This document shows positions 16,967 to 25,871 of a stretch of 64,000 nt of DNA, piece by piece. Every line of letters starts with the position of its first letter. Positions within the stretch are counted from its first letter, which is position 1. The translations under genes and the position numbers were made by a program. The notes beneath the pieces are model-generated. The model saw only the letters and a program-made list of their open reading frames with translations. It was not told the DNA's origin and made no database searches. Source of the stretch: DAORHV01 sp964458645 (GTDB lineage Bacteria; Patescibacteriota; Gracilibacteria; Peribacterales; Peribacteraceae); contig CAYWJU010000005.1 of the NCBI GenBank assembly GCA_964458645.1, positions 42,121-106,120 on the forward strand, written 5' to 3'.

Positions 16967-19573
16967 TTAGGAGGCCATTGCTTTATCTGCCTTGTCGGTA
17001 GTTTTTGCAGACTTGGCGACAATGTCGGAGGCGTGAACGAACGACAGCTCGTTCTTGTCCTTGCCGATGACGTGGATCACGTCGCCGACTTGGTAGATGC
17101 CCTTCAGGATGTTCTCGGCGATCGGGTCCTCCAGTTGCTCCTGGATGGTGCGACGGACAGGGCGTGCGCCGTATTCGGGATCGAATCCGAGCGTGCCGAG
17201 GTTGCCGATGGCCTTGGCGTCCAGCTCCAGGCCGTAACCCTGTTCCTTCAGGCGCTTCTCCAGCTGGCTCACGTGGAGCAGCACGATCTTGCGGATGGCG
17301 TCCTGCGGCAAGGCGTTGAAGACGATGGTTTGGTCGATGCGGTTCAAGAACTCCGGGCGGAAATGATCCTTCAGTTCGCGCAGGACTTCTTGGCGCTTCT
17401 CTTCGTAGGCCTGTTCCTCACGCTTGGCGTCGTCCTCCAGCTTGAAGCCGATTTTTCCGGCCTGTTTGGTGAGTTTGTCGGCACCGATGTTGCTGGTCAT
17501 GACGATGATCGTGTTGCGGAAGTCGACCGTTTTGCCCTGACCGTCGGTGAGGGTGCCGTCTTCCATAATCTGCAACAGAATGTTGAAGAACTCGGGGTGA
17601 GCTTTCTCAATTTCATCGAACAGCACCACGGAGTAGGGCTTGCGGCGGACCGTTTCGGTCAGCTGGCCGCCTTCCTCGTAGCCCACGTAACCGGCGGTCG
17701 TGCCCGTAAGACGCGAGACGTTGTGGCGCTCCATGAACTCGGACATGTCGATTTTAATGAGGGCGTCCTCACGCTGGAAGATCTCGCGAGCGAGCGTCTT
17801 CACGAGCTCGGTCTTACCCACGCCGGTCGGTCCCATGAACAAGAACGAACCGATCGGGCGACGCGAGTCGGAGATACCGACGCGGCTGCGGCGGATGGCA
17901 CGGGCGATTTTCTGGATCGCGACGTCCTGGCCCACGACGTGCTTGCGCAGCACGTTCTCGAGCGAGTTCAGGCGCTTGGTTTCGGACTTCATGAGGCGCG
18001 TGATGGGAATACCCGTCATGCGCGCGATGACGGCATGGATATCGTCCTCGGTGATCTCCACAGGGGAGCGGCGGTCGCCGTCGGCGCTGCTTTCCAGTGT
18101 CTTGCGCTCTGCGATCAGTTCTTCTTCTTCCTTGCGAAGCTTCAGCGCGTGCTGGTACTTCTGATCCTTCACGGCAGACTGCTTTTTCAACTCGATATCC
18201 TTCAATCCTTTCTCGATTTCCTTCAGACGAGGCGAGACATCGTGCTTCTGGGTGATGCTCTTGCCGGCTGCGGCTTCGTCGAGCACGTCGATTGCCTTGT
18301 CGGGCAGGAAACGTTCGGTGAGGTAGCGCTTGCTGAGCTTCACGGCGGCGTCGATGGCGTTGTCCGAGATATTCAGGCGATGGAAGTTCTCGAAGCTCTG
18401 CTTCACACCCATCAAGATGTGAATGGCGTCCTCGACGCTGGGCTCTTCAACCATGATCGACTGGAAACGACGCTCGAGCGCACGGTCCTTTTCAATGCTC
18501 TTGCGGTATTCGTCGGTGGTCGTGGCGCCGATGACTTGAAGGGCTCCGCGAGACAAGGCGGGCTTCAAGATGTTGGCGGCGTCCAGCGAACCCTCGGCAG
18601 AACCGGAGCCCACAACGGTGTGTAGTTCATCGATGAACAAGATGATTTCGCGCTTGCTCTCGGTGGCTTCTTTAATGATGTCGTCGAAGCGTTGCTCGAA
18701 CTCGCCGCGGTACTTGGTACCGGCGACCAACGAACCCATGTTCAGCTGCAGGACTTTCTTGCCTTTCAACGTGTCTGGCACCTTGCCCTCGGCAATGCGC
18801 TGAGCCAAGCCCTCCACGATGGCGGTCTTGCCCACGCCGGACTCACCGATGAGCACCGGATTGTTCTTCGTCTTACGGTTCAAAATGTGTACCAGGCGCT
18901 CGATTTCGGTATCGCGGCCGATGACCGGCTCCAATTTCTTGTCGCGGGCCTTGGCGGTCATATCGTCGGTGAAGTAATCCAACACCGGCGTCTTGCTCTT
19001 GCCCTCGGTCTTCTTCTTTTTCAGGCCCTCGGGGTCGGTCTGGTTCTGCATGCCGACCAAGGCGCCCTGCAATCCCTGGAAGAACGACTCGAGCGAGCTC
19101 TCCAGATTTTTGTTCTGCGAGCGGAACTGGCTGATCTGGCCGAACATCTCCTCAATGTGCGTCTGGAGGTCATGCGGGTTGATTTGCATGTGCTCCAACA
19201 GCACGGTGGAGGAGTTCTTGCCGCTGCTGATGAGTGCGTACAAGAGGTGCTCGGTGCCGATGTTCGCGTGGCGGAATTTGTGGGCAACCATCACGCTCTG
19301 CTCAATGACGGTGTTCAGTGCCAGCGAGAGTCCATGTTTCACGTTCTGGCCTTCTGCGTCGGCTACTTTATTGGCTTTCAGGAGAATGCGGATATTTTCC
19401 TGCGTGACGCCGGCTCCCGTAAGAATGGAGAAGCCCAGTGACTTCGGGATGCTCAGCAGACCCAGCAGCAAGTGCTCGGTGCCGATATACATCGACTTCA
19501 GATTTTTAGCCTCCTGCTCTGCCAGCTGGAGTGCCAGCTTGGCATTCGGTGTGAAGCGGTCGAACGGGTGCAT
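16967..19573 (-). CDS. clpC: ATP-dependent Clp protease ATP-binding subunit ClpC
   Basis: This 868-residue AAA+ unfoldase has the full ClpC layout: a double Clp-N domain (1-145, FTPNAKLALQLAEQEAKNL at the start), a first AAA+ module with Walker A GESGVGKT (about 244), a coiled middle domain (about 420-480) and a second module with GPTGVGKT (about 582) and Walker B VVLFDEIEKAH. It unfolds proteins for ClpP or refolds them; no clpP lies in the window. The final 40 residues are Lys/Ala/Asp-rich. A CIRCE operator upstream indicates HrcA control. The gene is flanked by PrgI on one side and an AI-2E family permease on the other. Confidence 0.95.
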   Translation of the reverse strand: MHPFDRFTPNAKLALQLAEQEAKNLKSMYIGTEHLLLGLLSIPKSLGFSILTGAGVTQENIRILLKANKVADAEGQNVKHGLSLALNTVIEQSVMVAHKFRHANIGTEHLLYALISSGKNSSTVLLEHMQINPHDLQTHIEEMFGQISQFRSQNKNLESSLESFFQGLQGALVGMQNQTDPEGLKKKKTEGKSKTPVLDYFTDDMTAKARDKKLEPVIGRDTEIERLVHILNRKTKNNPVLIGESGVGKTAIVEGLAQRIAEGKVPDTLKGKKVLQLNMGSLVAGTKYRGEFEQRFDDIIKEATESKREIILFIDELHTVVGSGSAEGSLDAANILKPALSRGALQVIGATTTDEYRKSIEKDRALERRFQSIMVEEPSVEDAIHILMGVKQSFENFHRLNISDNAIDAAVKLSKRYLTERFLPDKAIDVLDEAAAGKSITQKHDVSPRLKEIEKGLKDIELKKQSAVKDQKYQHALKLRKEEEELIAERKTLESSADGDRRSPVEITEDDIHAVIARMTGIPITRLMKSETKRLNSLENVLRKHVVGQDVAIQKIARAIRRSRVGISDSRRPIGSFLFMGPTGVGKTELVKTLAREIFQREDALIKIDMSEFMERHNVSRLTGTTAGYVGYEEGGQLTETVRRKPYSVVLFDEIEKAHPEFFNILLQIMEDGTLTDGQGKTVDFRNTIIVMTSNIGADKLTKQAGKIGFKLEDDAKREEQAYEEKRQEVLRELKDHFRPEFLNRIDQTIVFNALPQDAIRKIVLLHVSQLEKRLKEQGYGLELDAKAIGNLGTLGFDPEYGARPVRRTIQEQLEDPIAENILKGIYQVGDVIHVIGKDKNELSFVHASDIVAKSAKTTDKADKAMAS

Positions 19574-19588
19574 ATAAATGGGGGAGAG

Positions 19589-19615
19589 TTAGCACTCTAC
19601 CAGAGAGAGTGCCAG
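19589..19615 (-). promoter_or_regulatory. CIRCE heat-shock operator (HrcA binding site) at clpC
   Basis: TTAGCACTC, nine bases, then GAGTGCCAG: the CIRCE consensus TTAGCACTC-N9-GAGTGCTAA with two changes in the second arm. It lies 16-42 bases upstream of the clpC ATG. An extended -10 box (TGG-TAGAGT, reverse strand, 19594-19599) lies inside it, so HrcA bound here would block RNA polymerase directly. Confidence 0.88.
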
Positions 19616-19738
19616 GTGTCCTATGACATCGGGGTACTTTATCACCCCGGCACCGCTAGGGGAAGCAAGTAGAATTGCAGAAAGTAGTGTTTAGCTCCTT
19701 GTGGGAGTTTGTATAGGTTTTTTGACGTTTGTGCCGAT

Positions 19739-21007
19739 CTATTGATTGCGGCGGAAATCACGCAGGTCATTCATGAAGATACTAATGACCGTTGTCAGCG
19801 GAACTGCCAACACGATTCCGAGAATGGGATGAATGACCGTCGGGAAGCTAATACCCACGAGCATGCCGAGCATGATAACGATGGGTGATAAGCCGACAGC
19901 GTGTTTCATAATGAGTGGAACAAGCAGGTTGTTCTCACACGTTTGAATGACGTAGTACACGAGCATAATGACCAGTGCCCAAACGAAACCCGCCTGCGTC
20001 AGTGCGATGAACACCGCTGGAATGGCTGCGATGAGCGGTCCCGCCACTGGGATGAATTCCGTGAAGCCTGCCAGCAACGCCAGCGTGAATGAGTACGGCA
20101 TGCCCAGAATCGTGAGCGCGATGAACGTAAGAACGCCGATGGAAAGACACAGAATCAACTGGCCCTGAAACCATTGCGACATCTTGTGGTAAATCGCATC
20201 GGCTTTGTTGTCGTAGTAGTTTCGGTAGCCGTGCGGCAGCAAGAACCTGAAGTAATCGACGATGTTCTCGCGCTCCATTTGAATGAAGAACGTGAGGATG
20301 AGGATTAGGAAGAAGCTGGCGATGAAATTGAAAACCGATCCGGCGATGCCAATGGCGTAACTCAGCCAACTCTGTGCGGCAGTGGACAGATTCTGGCCGA
20401 AATTGAACAGCGTCGTGGCTTGATCTTTAATTTCCAGGTTCCTGAGCGCTTCCTGCAGTAGGGCGGTGAGCTTGATGTTCAATGCGTCGGACAGGAATGG
20501 CAGCGTGATTTCCTGTTTGGTGAGCAAGACGTCGACGCGGTTATTCAAGAAGCGGGCGAAGTTCTGCACTTCCGTGGCGACGATCGGGATGAGCGAGATA
20601 ATCAGGAAGACCGCAAGCGAGAGGAAGATGACATAGACCAGAATCACCGCGATGCTGCGCGGAATACGCATGCGCTCGAAGAAGCGAACGCTGGAATCGA
20701 TGACAATGGAAAGGAAGAATGCCAAGACCAGCACGAGCAGTGTGTCGTGCAACGACCACAACGCCCATGCGCCGACGAGCACAAGCAAAATGGTGATTGT
20801 CGAAAAGGCTACCGTTTTTGGGGCGACTTCGATGACCAGTGTTTCCTTGGGGGTTTCCGGCGAAGACGGTCCGGGGGGCAGGCGGCGCTTGGCACTTTGC
20901 GATTCCTGTACGCGAATTCTGGCTTTCGTCCACAGTTTTTGTGCCCGATCGCTGATGATCTGGAACGATTTGAAGGAGTCCCGGTGTTTGGGTTGTTGCT
21001 TGGCCAT
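19739..21007 (-). CDS. AI-2E family transporter (PerM/YdiK-like permease)
   Basis: About 422 residues from the ATG at 21007. A basic N-terminal region is followed by some seven or eight hydrophobic segments and the family pattern near the end: AGFTEFIPVAGPLIAAIPAVF, then LIMKHAVGLSPIVIMLG. Family members export small molecules (AI-2 in TqsA) or act as Na+/H+ antiporters; the substrate here is unknown. It follows a VirB2-like gene by 10 bases. The longer reading to 21124 overlaps that gene and is rejected. Confidence 0.85.
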   Translation of the reverse strand: MAKQQPKHRDSFKSFQIISDRAQKLWTKARIRVQESQSAKRRLPPGPSSPETPKETLVIEVAPKTVAFSTITILLVLVGAWALWSLHDTLLVLVLAFFLSIVIDSSVRFFERMRIPRSIAVILVYVIFLSLAVFLIISLIPIVATEVQNFARFLNNRVDVLLTKQEITLPFLSDALNIKLTALLQEALRNLEIKDQATTLFNFGQNLSTAAQSWLSYAIGIAGSVFNFIASFFLILILTFFIQMERENIVDYFRFLLPHGYRNYYDNKADAIYHKMSQWFQGQLILCLSIGVLTFIALTILGMPYSFTLALLAGFTEFIPVAGPLIAAIPAVFIALTQAGFVWALVIMLVYYVIQTCENNLLVPLIMKHAVGLSPIVIMLGMLVGISFPTVIHPILGIVLAVPLTTVISIFMNDLRDFRRNQ

Positions 21008-21017
21008 GGTGAGCGGA

Positions 21018-21425
21018 TCAGCTGCCGGGAGTGGTGACGTACACGACGACGGTTTCAATGATGATGTACGTGAGGAGACAGATAGCCAGACCGAGCAGCG
21101 CATTAATGATGTGCTTCTTGGCATCGTCGGAACTGCCGCCGGTCGCGGGGCCCATCATGTACTCGAAGCCGGCCCAGATGAGTCGAACCAAACAAATGGA
21201 TGCACAGAAGCCGATGACAACACCTGTCAGTACGCTGATATATGCCGGAACACAGTTCCACATTCCTCCCGGAGGCAAATTCAGTCCGCCAAAGCGAAAG
21301 TCACATTCAGCAGGAGGGCTGATCCCAGTCGGCATGGCAAGCGCGAGAGGGATCCACAGGACTTCAGTGAGAAAGTGCAGCACGTCAGTTATTATCGCGC
21401 GGAGCGTGCTCGGCGTAAATTCCAT
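21018..21425 (-). CDS. VirB2/TrbC-like two-helix membrane protein
   Basis: The 135-residue reading from the ATG at 21425 (a TTG lies 15 bases upstream) has an N-terminal hydrophobic segment (TEVLWIPLALAMP), a loop with cysteines (AECDFRFGG, MWNCVPAY), and two C-terminal membrane helices. A short polar turn joins the helices (EYMMGPATGGSSDDAKKHIINAL). That turn, small residues then charged ones, is the pattern of VirB2/TrbC pilins of type IV secretion systems. It is the fourth such protein in the window (others 48550-49951). Confidence 0.65.
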   Translation of the reverse strand: MEFTPSTLRAIITDVLHFLTEVLWIPLALAMPTGISPPAECDFRFGGLNLPPGGMWNCVPAYISVLTGVVIGFCASICLVRLIWAGFEYMMGPATGGSSDDAKKHIINALLGLAICLLTYIIIETVVVYVTTPGS

Positions 21426-21566
21426 TCGGGGCTTTTCCAAGCCTTGAAGACGATCTGAGCTTGTAGAATTGACCGGAATGTGACGTCGTTCACGCTTTCA
21501 GCGGCTTGACGATCAAATCACCTCATGACGTGACACGAGTTCCGTAGTAGTATGCGGTGTACATCG

Positions 21567-22565
21567 ATGGCGTTCTCGTGGACCACTGCCGGCAGACCGA
21601 TTGTTGCACTTGCTCCTATGGCGGGTGTGACGGATGCCTCGTATCGCCAGTTGATTAAACGCGTGGCGCCCGAAACAGTGGTGTATACCGAGTTCTTATC
21701 GACCGATGCCATTGTCTATGGAGCTGAGCGCACGTTGAAAATGCTGGCATTCGATCCGGACATCGAGCGGCCGTTCATCGTGCAGGTGTTCGGCTCTAAG
21801 CCGGATCATTTCCTGCAGGCCTGCAAAGTGATTGAACAAATGGGTGCCGATGGCATCGACATCAATATGGGCTGCCCGGCTGCGAAAATCGTCTCTTCTT
21901 GTTACGGCTCCGCGCTTATGCAGAAGCCAGAATTGGCTGCAGAGCTGGTGCATGCCGCCAGCAGCGCAGTGAGTATTCCGGTGAGCGTGAAGACGCGTTT
22001 GGGTTGGAATTCGAAAGAGAACTTGATTCCGTTCTGCCAGAAGCTGGTCGATGCCGGCGCCAAAGCGCTCTCTATTCACGGTCGCCGTTTTTGCGACAAG
22101 TTTACTGGCAGTGCCGATTGGGAGCCGATTTATGAACTGAAGAAAGCAATGAGCGTTCCGGTCATTGGCAACGGCGACATTGCGTCGGTTGAAGATGCGC
22201 TGAACAAAGTAAAGAACTTAGATGGCGTCATGGTCGGGCGCGGCACGTTCGGCAACCCCTGGCTGATGCGCGAACTCATTGAGGCGTTCAAGGATCCAGC
22301 TGCCTGGCGCGCGAAAGCCGAGGCCGCCAAGAACGCGCCTCCTGCCGACGACACCATGAAGCGCGCGTCGTTCTACGAAAAGGTGCCGTTCATCCTGCAC
22401 CACTGCGAACTGGCGGTGAAAATCAAAGGTGAGCGCCGCGGCGTGCTAGAGATGCGCCGTCACTTAAGCAGTTACGTGAAAGGCTTCGACGGCGCACGTG
22501 AGCTGCGCACCAAGTTGTTGCAGATCGAGAAATTGGATGAACTGAAGGCGGCGTTGATCATCTGA
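21567..22565 (+). CDS. dus: tRNA-dihydrouridine synthase
   Basis: About 332 residues. The FMN-dependent TIM barrel shows LAPMAGVTDASYRQL, INMGCPAAKI, VSVKTRLGW and SIHGR, and the C-terminal helical domain ends in RRHLSSYVKGFDGAREL, all typical of the Dus family (DusB-like). The enzyme reduces uridines in tRNA D-loops. ATGs at 21552 and 21567 are in frame; the -10-like TAGTAT at 21548-21553 overlaps the first, so 21567 is preferred. Confidence 0.9.
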   Translation: MAFSWTTAGRPIVALAPMAGVTDASYRQLIKRVAPETVVYTEFLSTDAIVYGAERTLKMLAFDPDIERPFIVQVFGSKPDHFLQACKVIEQMGADGIDINMGCPAAKIVSSCYGSALMQKPELAAELVHAASSAVSIPVSVKTRLGWNSKENLIPFCQKLVDAGAKALSIHGRRFCDKFTGSADWEPIYELKKAMSVPVIGNGDIASVEDALNKVKNLDGVMVGRGTFGNPWLMRELIEAFKDPAAWRAKAEAAKNAPPADDTMKRASFYEKVPFILHHCELAVKIKGERRGVLEMRRHLSSYVKGFDGARELRTKLLQIEKLDELKAALII

Positions 22566-22606
22566 TCTCGACGGGGTGGGTTACACGCGTTACTCTTCTT
22601 CACTGC

Positions 22607-23014
22607 ATGAAACACCTTGGCGCACCATCGCTCGACACAGAAACATCCGAAACGATTCCGTTTCGAAGCCCCGATGTGCTGTTTGCTTTGTATCAGAATT
22701 TTGAGAAAGAGTGGGAGGAATGGATAGACGCTCGTGCGGGAGTTCACGATGGTCGTCCATCAACGTTTCCGCCGATGTTTACGTCGCGTTGGCAGTTGCG
22801 CCAGTGGCTTACCACAGCCGATGACGCCACTGTACTGACAGCCATGCGTACATGGGTACGACACCCGGCCGATGTTGAGCGCGACAGCTTGCTCAATCCA
22901 CTGAGAGCCGTTTCGGATACGGCAATGGCGGTGCATGCCGAAGCGGAGTCCGCATTGACGCCCGAAGCCGTAAAAGCCGAAGGATTTCCACGAGTGTGGA
23001 AGGAGTCGGCGTAA
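22607..23014 (+). CDS. Hypothetical protein
   Basis: This 135-residue protein is soluble-looking and rich in Trp and Ala. Segments such as ALYQNFEKEWEEWIDAR and TSRWQLRQWLTTADDATVLT look helical. No family is recognised. TACTCT at 22591-22596 leaves a leader of about 4 bases. It ends 7 bases from the convergent hypothetical gene. Confidence 0.5.
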   Translation: MKHLGAPSLDTETSETIPFRSPDVLFALYQNFEKEWEEWIDARAGVHDGRPSTFPPMFTSRWQLRQWLTTADDATVLTAMRTWVRHPADVERDSLLNPLRAVSDTAMAVHAEAESALTPEAVKAEGFPRVWKESA

Positions 23015-23021
23015 AGGTCTT

Positions 23022-23687
23022 TTACGAACCCATCTTCATTCGTTCGAGTACGGCAAGCTCGAGCTTTTTCCCGGCGATGGCGGCTTCTGCTTCCTGTACA
23101 CCCACTATGCGGATGGGGTCTTCGCCGGCGGCGGTCACCGTCATGGCCTCCGCCAGATGCGCTCGCGAGAGGGCGAACAAATACGGGATGCCTCCTGTCT
23201 GTTGCAAATCCGAAAAGCCGAGCCCGAGCTGCTCGAAGTGACGGGCCTCGAGCGCCGGGTCGACATTCACCTTTTTGAGCGCTTTCTCCGGGGGTTTGCG
23301 GATATCGCTGGATACCAAGATCGATCCGCCGATGGTGACCTTGTGCCGTTGTGGTTTGCGCTGGAACAAGACGAGCTTCATTTGCTCTGCAGTCATGCCG
23401 GATGCCAGCGCAATGCCGCGTTGTATGAAGATATTGCCAGCCTGGCCTGCTGCCAATTTTTCGGCTTTAGCAGTTTCACCTGTTGAAAATTCCAACTCCT
23501 CGGCGCCTTCCAGTTCGCCCAAGAATGCGGCAAGCTGCGCGCCATGCTGTTCCCAGAACAGTAGGATTTCTTTGGCCGTCAGCTGTGCGCCACCCTCGGG
23601 TTCGCCACGCAATTTTTTAATCAGTTCAGAGGCGCGGGCTGGTGGCAGCACGAGCTTCTTTTCCATGGGGGATGCGGCGGCGTTCAT
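23022..23687 (-). CDS. Hypothetical protein
   Basis: This 221-residue protein has no signal or membrane segment. It begins with helical segments (ASELIKKLRGEPEG, TAKEILLFWEQHGAQLAAFL) and a middle part with alternating strands (HKVTIGGSILVSSD). The C-terminal half (FALSRAHLAEAMTVTAAGED, GVQEAEAAIAGKKLELAVLE) looks like alpha/beta packing. No family is recognised. TAGTCT at 23694-23699 ends six bases before the ATG, so it is transcribed independently of the L1 gene upstream. Confidence 0.5.
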   Translation of the reverse strand: MNAAASPMEKKLVLPPARASELIKKLRGEPEGGAQLTAKEILLFWEQHGAQLAAFLGELEGAEELEFSTGETAKAEKLAAGQAGNIFIQRGIALASGMTAEQMKLVLFQRKPQRHKVTIGGSILVSSDIRKPPEKALKKVNVDPALEARHFEQLGLGFSDLQQTGGIPYLFALSRAHLAEAMTVTAAGEDPIRIVGVQEAEAAIAGKKLELAVLERMKMGS

Positions 23688-23740
23688 GCCACCAGACTAC
23701 GTATGGAGCCGTGCACGTCAATTTTTTCGACTCAACGATT

Positions 23741-23770
23741 AAAAAAAGCCCGGACGGACCGGGCTTTTTT
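23741..23770 (-). terminator. Terminator after rplA (also able to act on the other strand)
   Basis: AAAAAAGCCCGG and CCGGGCTTTTTT form a strong stem with A and T runs on both sides, so it can end transcription from either direction. It lies 19 bases past the L1 stop. Confidence 0.9.
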
Positions 23771-23788
23771 GAATTGCAGAGGAGGGGG

Positions 23789-24484
23789 CTACAGGCTCAC
23801 TTTGATGCCGGGACCCATAGTCGGGTTAATGCTCAAGGAGGCGATGTAGTTGGTCTTGATTGTGGCGGGCTGTGCGTCCTTGATTGCCTGTACGAGGGCG
23901 GCCAGGTTTTCCTGCAGCTTCTTCTCGCCGAAGGAAGTCTTGCCGAATACACAGTGGATAATGCCCTGTTTGTCCATTTTGAACTGGATACGGCCCTTCT
24001 TCAGTTCCTCGATGATTTTACCCGGCTTGTCGGACACCGTTCCTGCCTTGGGGCTTGGCATGAGACCCTTCGGTCCGAGGACCTTGGCCAGCTTACCGAT
24101 ATCTTTCATCAACTGGGGCATGGCGACTGTTACGTCGAAGTCCAGCATGCCTCCGTCAATCTGCTTAATAAGCTCGACTCCACCGAAGAAATCGGCGCCT
24201 GCCTTCTTTGCTTCGTCTTCGAAATCGGGTGTGACGAAAGCCGCGATGCGCACCTTCTTTCCGGTGCCGTGGGGCAGCGACACGTTGCCGCGGACCAACT
24301 GGTCGGCCTGAGCCATGTCCGCACCGATACGGAAGTGGGCTTCGGCGGTTGCATCGAAGTTCACTGCCTTCACCTGGGTGAGCAGCGTAACAGCCTCCTC
24401 AAGCGCGTAAGCGGGCTTGGTGAGGAGCTTCTTCTTCTCGGCGTACTTCTTGCCGCCGCGAACGACATTATCGACTTTGGCCAT
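23789..24484 (-). CDS. rplA: 50S ribosomal protein L1
   Basis: The 231-residue reading from the ATG at 24484 matches L1 over its length: GGKKYAEKKKLL at the start, NVSLPHGTGKKVRIAAF, GPKGLMPSPKAGTV and GRIQFKMDKQGIIHC. L1 forms the ribosomal L1 stalk and in many bacteria represses its own operon. The same frame is open upstream of 24484, but it has no L1-like sequence and runs through the terminator at 24616-24651. Unlike the usual rplK-rplA pair, it is separated from L11 by a membrane protein gene and that terminator. L10 and L7/L12 do not follow it. Confidence 0.95.
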   Translation of the reverse strand: MAKVDNVVRGGKKYAEKKKLLTKPAYALEEAVTLLTQVKAVNFDATAEAHFRIGADMAQADQLVRGNVSLPHGTGKKVRIAAFVTPDFEDEAKKAGADFFGGVELIKQIDGGMLDFDVTVAMPQLMKDIGKLAKVLGPKGLMPSPKAGTVSDKPGKIIEELKKGRIQFKMDKQGIIHCVFGKTSFGEKKLQENLAALVQAIKDAQPATIKTNYIASLSINPTMGPGIKVSL

Positions 24485-24572
24485 ACAAGTAGGGGGGAAC
24501 GTGGTTGTTACGTCCGCGAAGGCGGACTCCCACGAAAGCCGGGATATTGTGCCGTTTTCGGGTTTTTCGCGC

Positions 24573-24597
24573 AAGTGCCGCACTTCGCCAAGTGCGG
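24573..24597 (-). promoter_or_regulatory. Mutually exclusive stem-loops in the rplA leader
   Basis: CCGCACTT-CGCC-AAGTGCGG (24578-24597) is a perfect 8-base-pair stem-loop. It shares bases with the palindrome AAGTGC-C-GCACTT at 24573-24585, so only one can form at a time. Both lie 90-110 bases upstream of the L1 start and downstream of the terminator at 24616-24651. A role in L1 autoregulation or attenuation is inference. Confidence 0.45.
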
Positions 24598-24615
24598 GCA
24601 AGTCTCCGGAAGCCA

Positions 24616-24651
24616 AAAAAAGAAGGCGCTGCGGGTGACCGGGCGCCTTCT
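24616..24651 (-). terminator. Rho-independent terminator between the membrane protein gene and rplA
   Basis: On the reverse strand GAAGGCGC, a 13-base loop, then GCGCCTTC is followed by seven T. It lies 20 bases after the stop of the membrane protein gene and before the L1 gene, so the two are separate units or are joined only by read-through. Confidence 0.88.
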
Positions 24652-24670
24652 GTAGCAATGCAGGATTGGA

Positions 24671-25228
24671 TTACTTCTTCTTCGTGCTGCGGCGAGCGGG
24701 GTTTTTGGCGCTAATATGCACTGAGAATATCAGCGAAATGAGCAGGCCGAACGTTAGCGAGGTTGCCGGCATCTGCCAGCCATCCACAGTTTGCGTGAGC
24801 ATGAAGGTGAGCAACAACGAGAGAATGGAGAGCAAGGCAATGAGGGCGCCCAGCACCTCGAAGCCGTGAGCGAAGACCGTGCGCGTGACGACCATTGAGT
24901 TTTCTTCAATTGTACTAGCAACGTTGCTGTAATGGACGATGATGCCGACACCGAACAAGAACACCATGAGCAGCCCTGAGGTCGTAGACATAGGTGGGAG
25001 CGTGTCCGAAATGATATTATAGAGCAATGGCAACATACTGAGGGTCATAAGCAATGCACCGAACGTTTTCATGAGGTAGCAGGCGATTGCCTTGCCGACG
25101 AGGTCCGGCTTGGCACCGGTGACCATCATGCTCGGAATGTAGAGAAGGGCGAATGCGACGAACACAATGGCCGGAACGGTCATGATGTACGACGGCTGGA
25201 ACAAACCGAACGTGAAGGTGGAGGTCAT
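24671..25228 (-). CDS. Polytopic membrane protein inserted between rplK and rplA
   Basis: This 185-residue protein has about five hydrophobic segments (for example MTVPAIVFVAFALLYIPSM, LEVLGALIALLSILSLLL-like stretches) and a basic tail (KNPARRSTKKK). No family is recognised. It lies between L11 and L1 on the same strand and is followed by a strong terminator. An unrelated membrane protein in this otherwise conserved ribosomal pair is unusual. Confidence 0.55.
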   Translation of the reverse strand: MTSTFTFGLFQPSYIMTVPAIVFVAFALLYIPSMMVTGAKPDLVGKAIACYLMKTFGALLMTLSMLPLLYNIISDTLPPMSTTSGLLMVFLFGVGIIVHYSNVASTIEENSMVVTRTVFAHGFEVLGALIALLSILSLLLTFMLTQTVDGWQMPATSLTFGLLISLIFSVHISAKNPARRSTKKK

Positions 25229-25344
25229 GGAACGTGGGGAATAACTGAACGTACAAAAGAGTACCGTTTTTTTGGCGGCATATGCTCAAAATGCCTTGCT
25301 CGCATACGGCAAAGGTTATGCATTCACCCCAAGGCAGAAGGACT

Positions 25345-25830
25345 CTACTTCTTTTTGGCGGCGGCCTTTTCTGCGCGGCGGCGCTTGCTGAGGATCATCT
25401 CTGGCATACCATCGACCAGGAGACCCATATTCTTGGCAGTGCCTGCAATGGTGCGTGCAGCGGATTCCACGTTCGTGGTGTTCATGTCCGGCAGCTTCTG
25501 CTTGGCGATTTCCAGAAGATCGGCCCACTTGATCGATCCGATTTTCTCTTTGTTCGGAACGCCGCTGCCTTTCTCCTTATTAACCTTCTGCAAGATGAGG
25601 AAGGAGGCGGGAGGCTGCTTCAGGATAAACGTGAACGAGCGGTCCTCGTATAATGTGATTTCAACCGGAATCAGCTGGCCCATGCGGGACTTCGTGCGGT
25701 CGTTGAACTTCGTGCAGAATTCCTGAATGTTGATACCAGCCTGACCAAGCACGGGACCAAGTGGGGGAGCCGGATTGGCTTGCCCACCCTTGGACTGCGT
25801 CTTGATGATTTTGAGAATCTTCTTCGCCAT
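25345..25830 (-). CDS. rplK: 50S ribosomal protein L11
   Basis: This 161-residue protein matches L11: the N-terminal domain has ILKIIKTQSKGGQANPAPP and LGPVLGQAGINIQEFC, and the C-terminal RNA-binding domain has GTAKNMGLLVDG. L11 sits at the GTPase-associated centre of the ribosome. It is about 20 residues longer than usual because of a Lys/Arg/Ala tail (SKRRRAEKAAAKKK). A CAGTAT box at 25838-25843 gives a start within one base of the ATG. No secE or nusG precedes it. Confidence 0.95.
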   Translation of the reverse strand: MAKKILKIIKTQSKGGQANPAPPLGPVLGQAGINIQEFCTKFNDRTKSRMGQLIPVEITLYEDRSFTFILKQPPASFLILQKVNKEKGSGVPNKEKIGSIKWADLLEIAKQKLPDMNTTNVESAARTIAGTAKNMGLLVDGMPEMILSKRRRAEKAAAKKK

Positions 25831-25871
25831 AGCCGCGATACTGTAGTGGGACGGAAAAAGCCTGTCAATCG

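Noticed and set aside
16826..18625. A 599-residue frame on the strand opposite clpC
   Set aside because: It lies wholly within clpC and its leader on the other strand; the clpC reading has all AAA+ motifs, and the opposite frame is a codon-bias shadow without domains.
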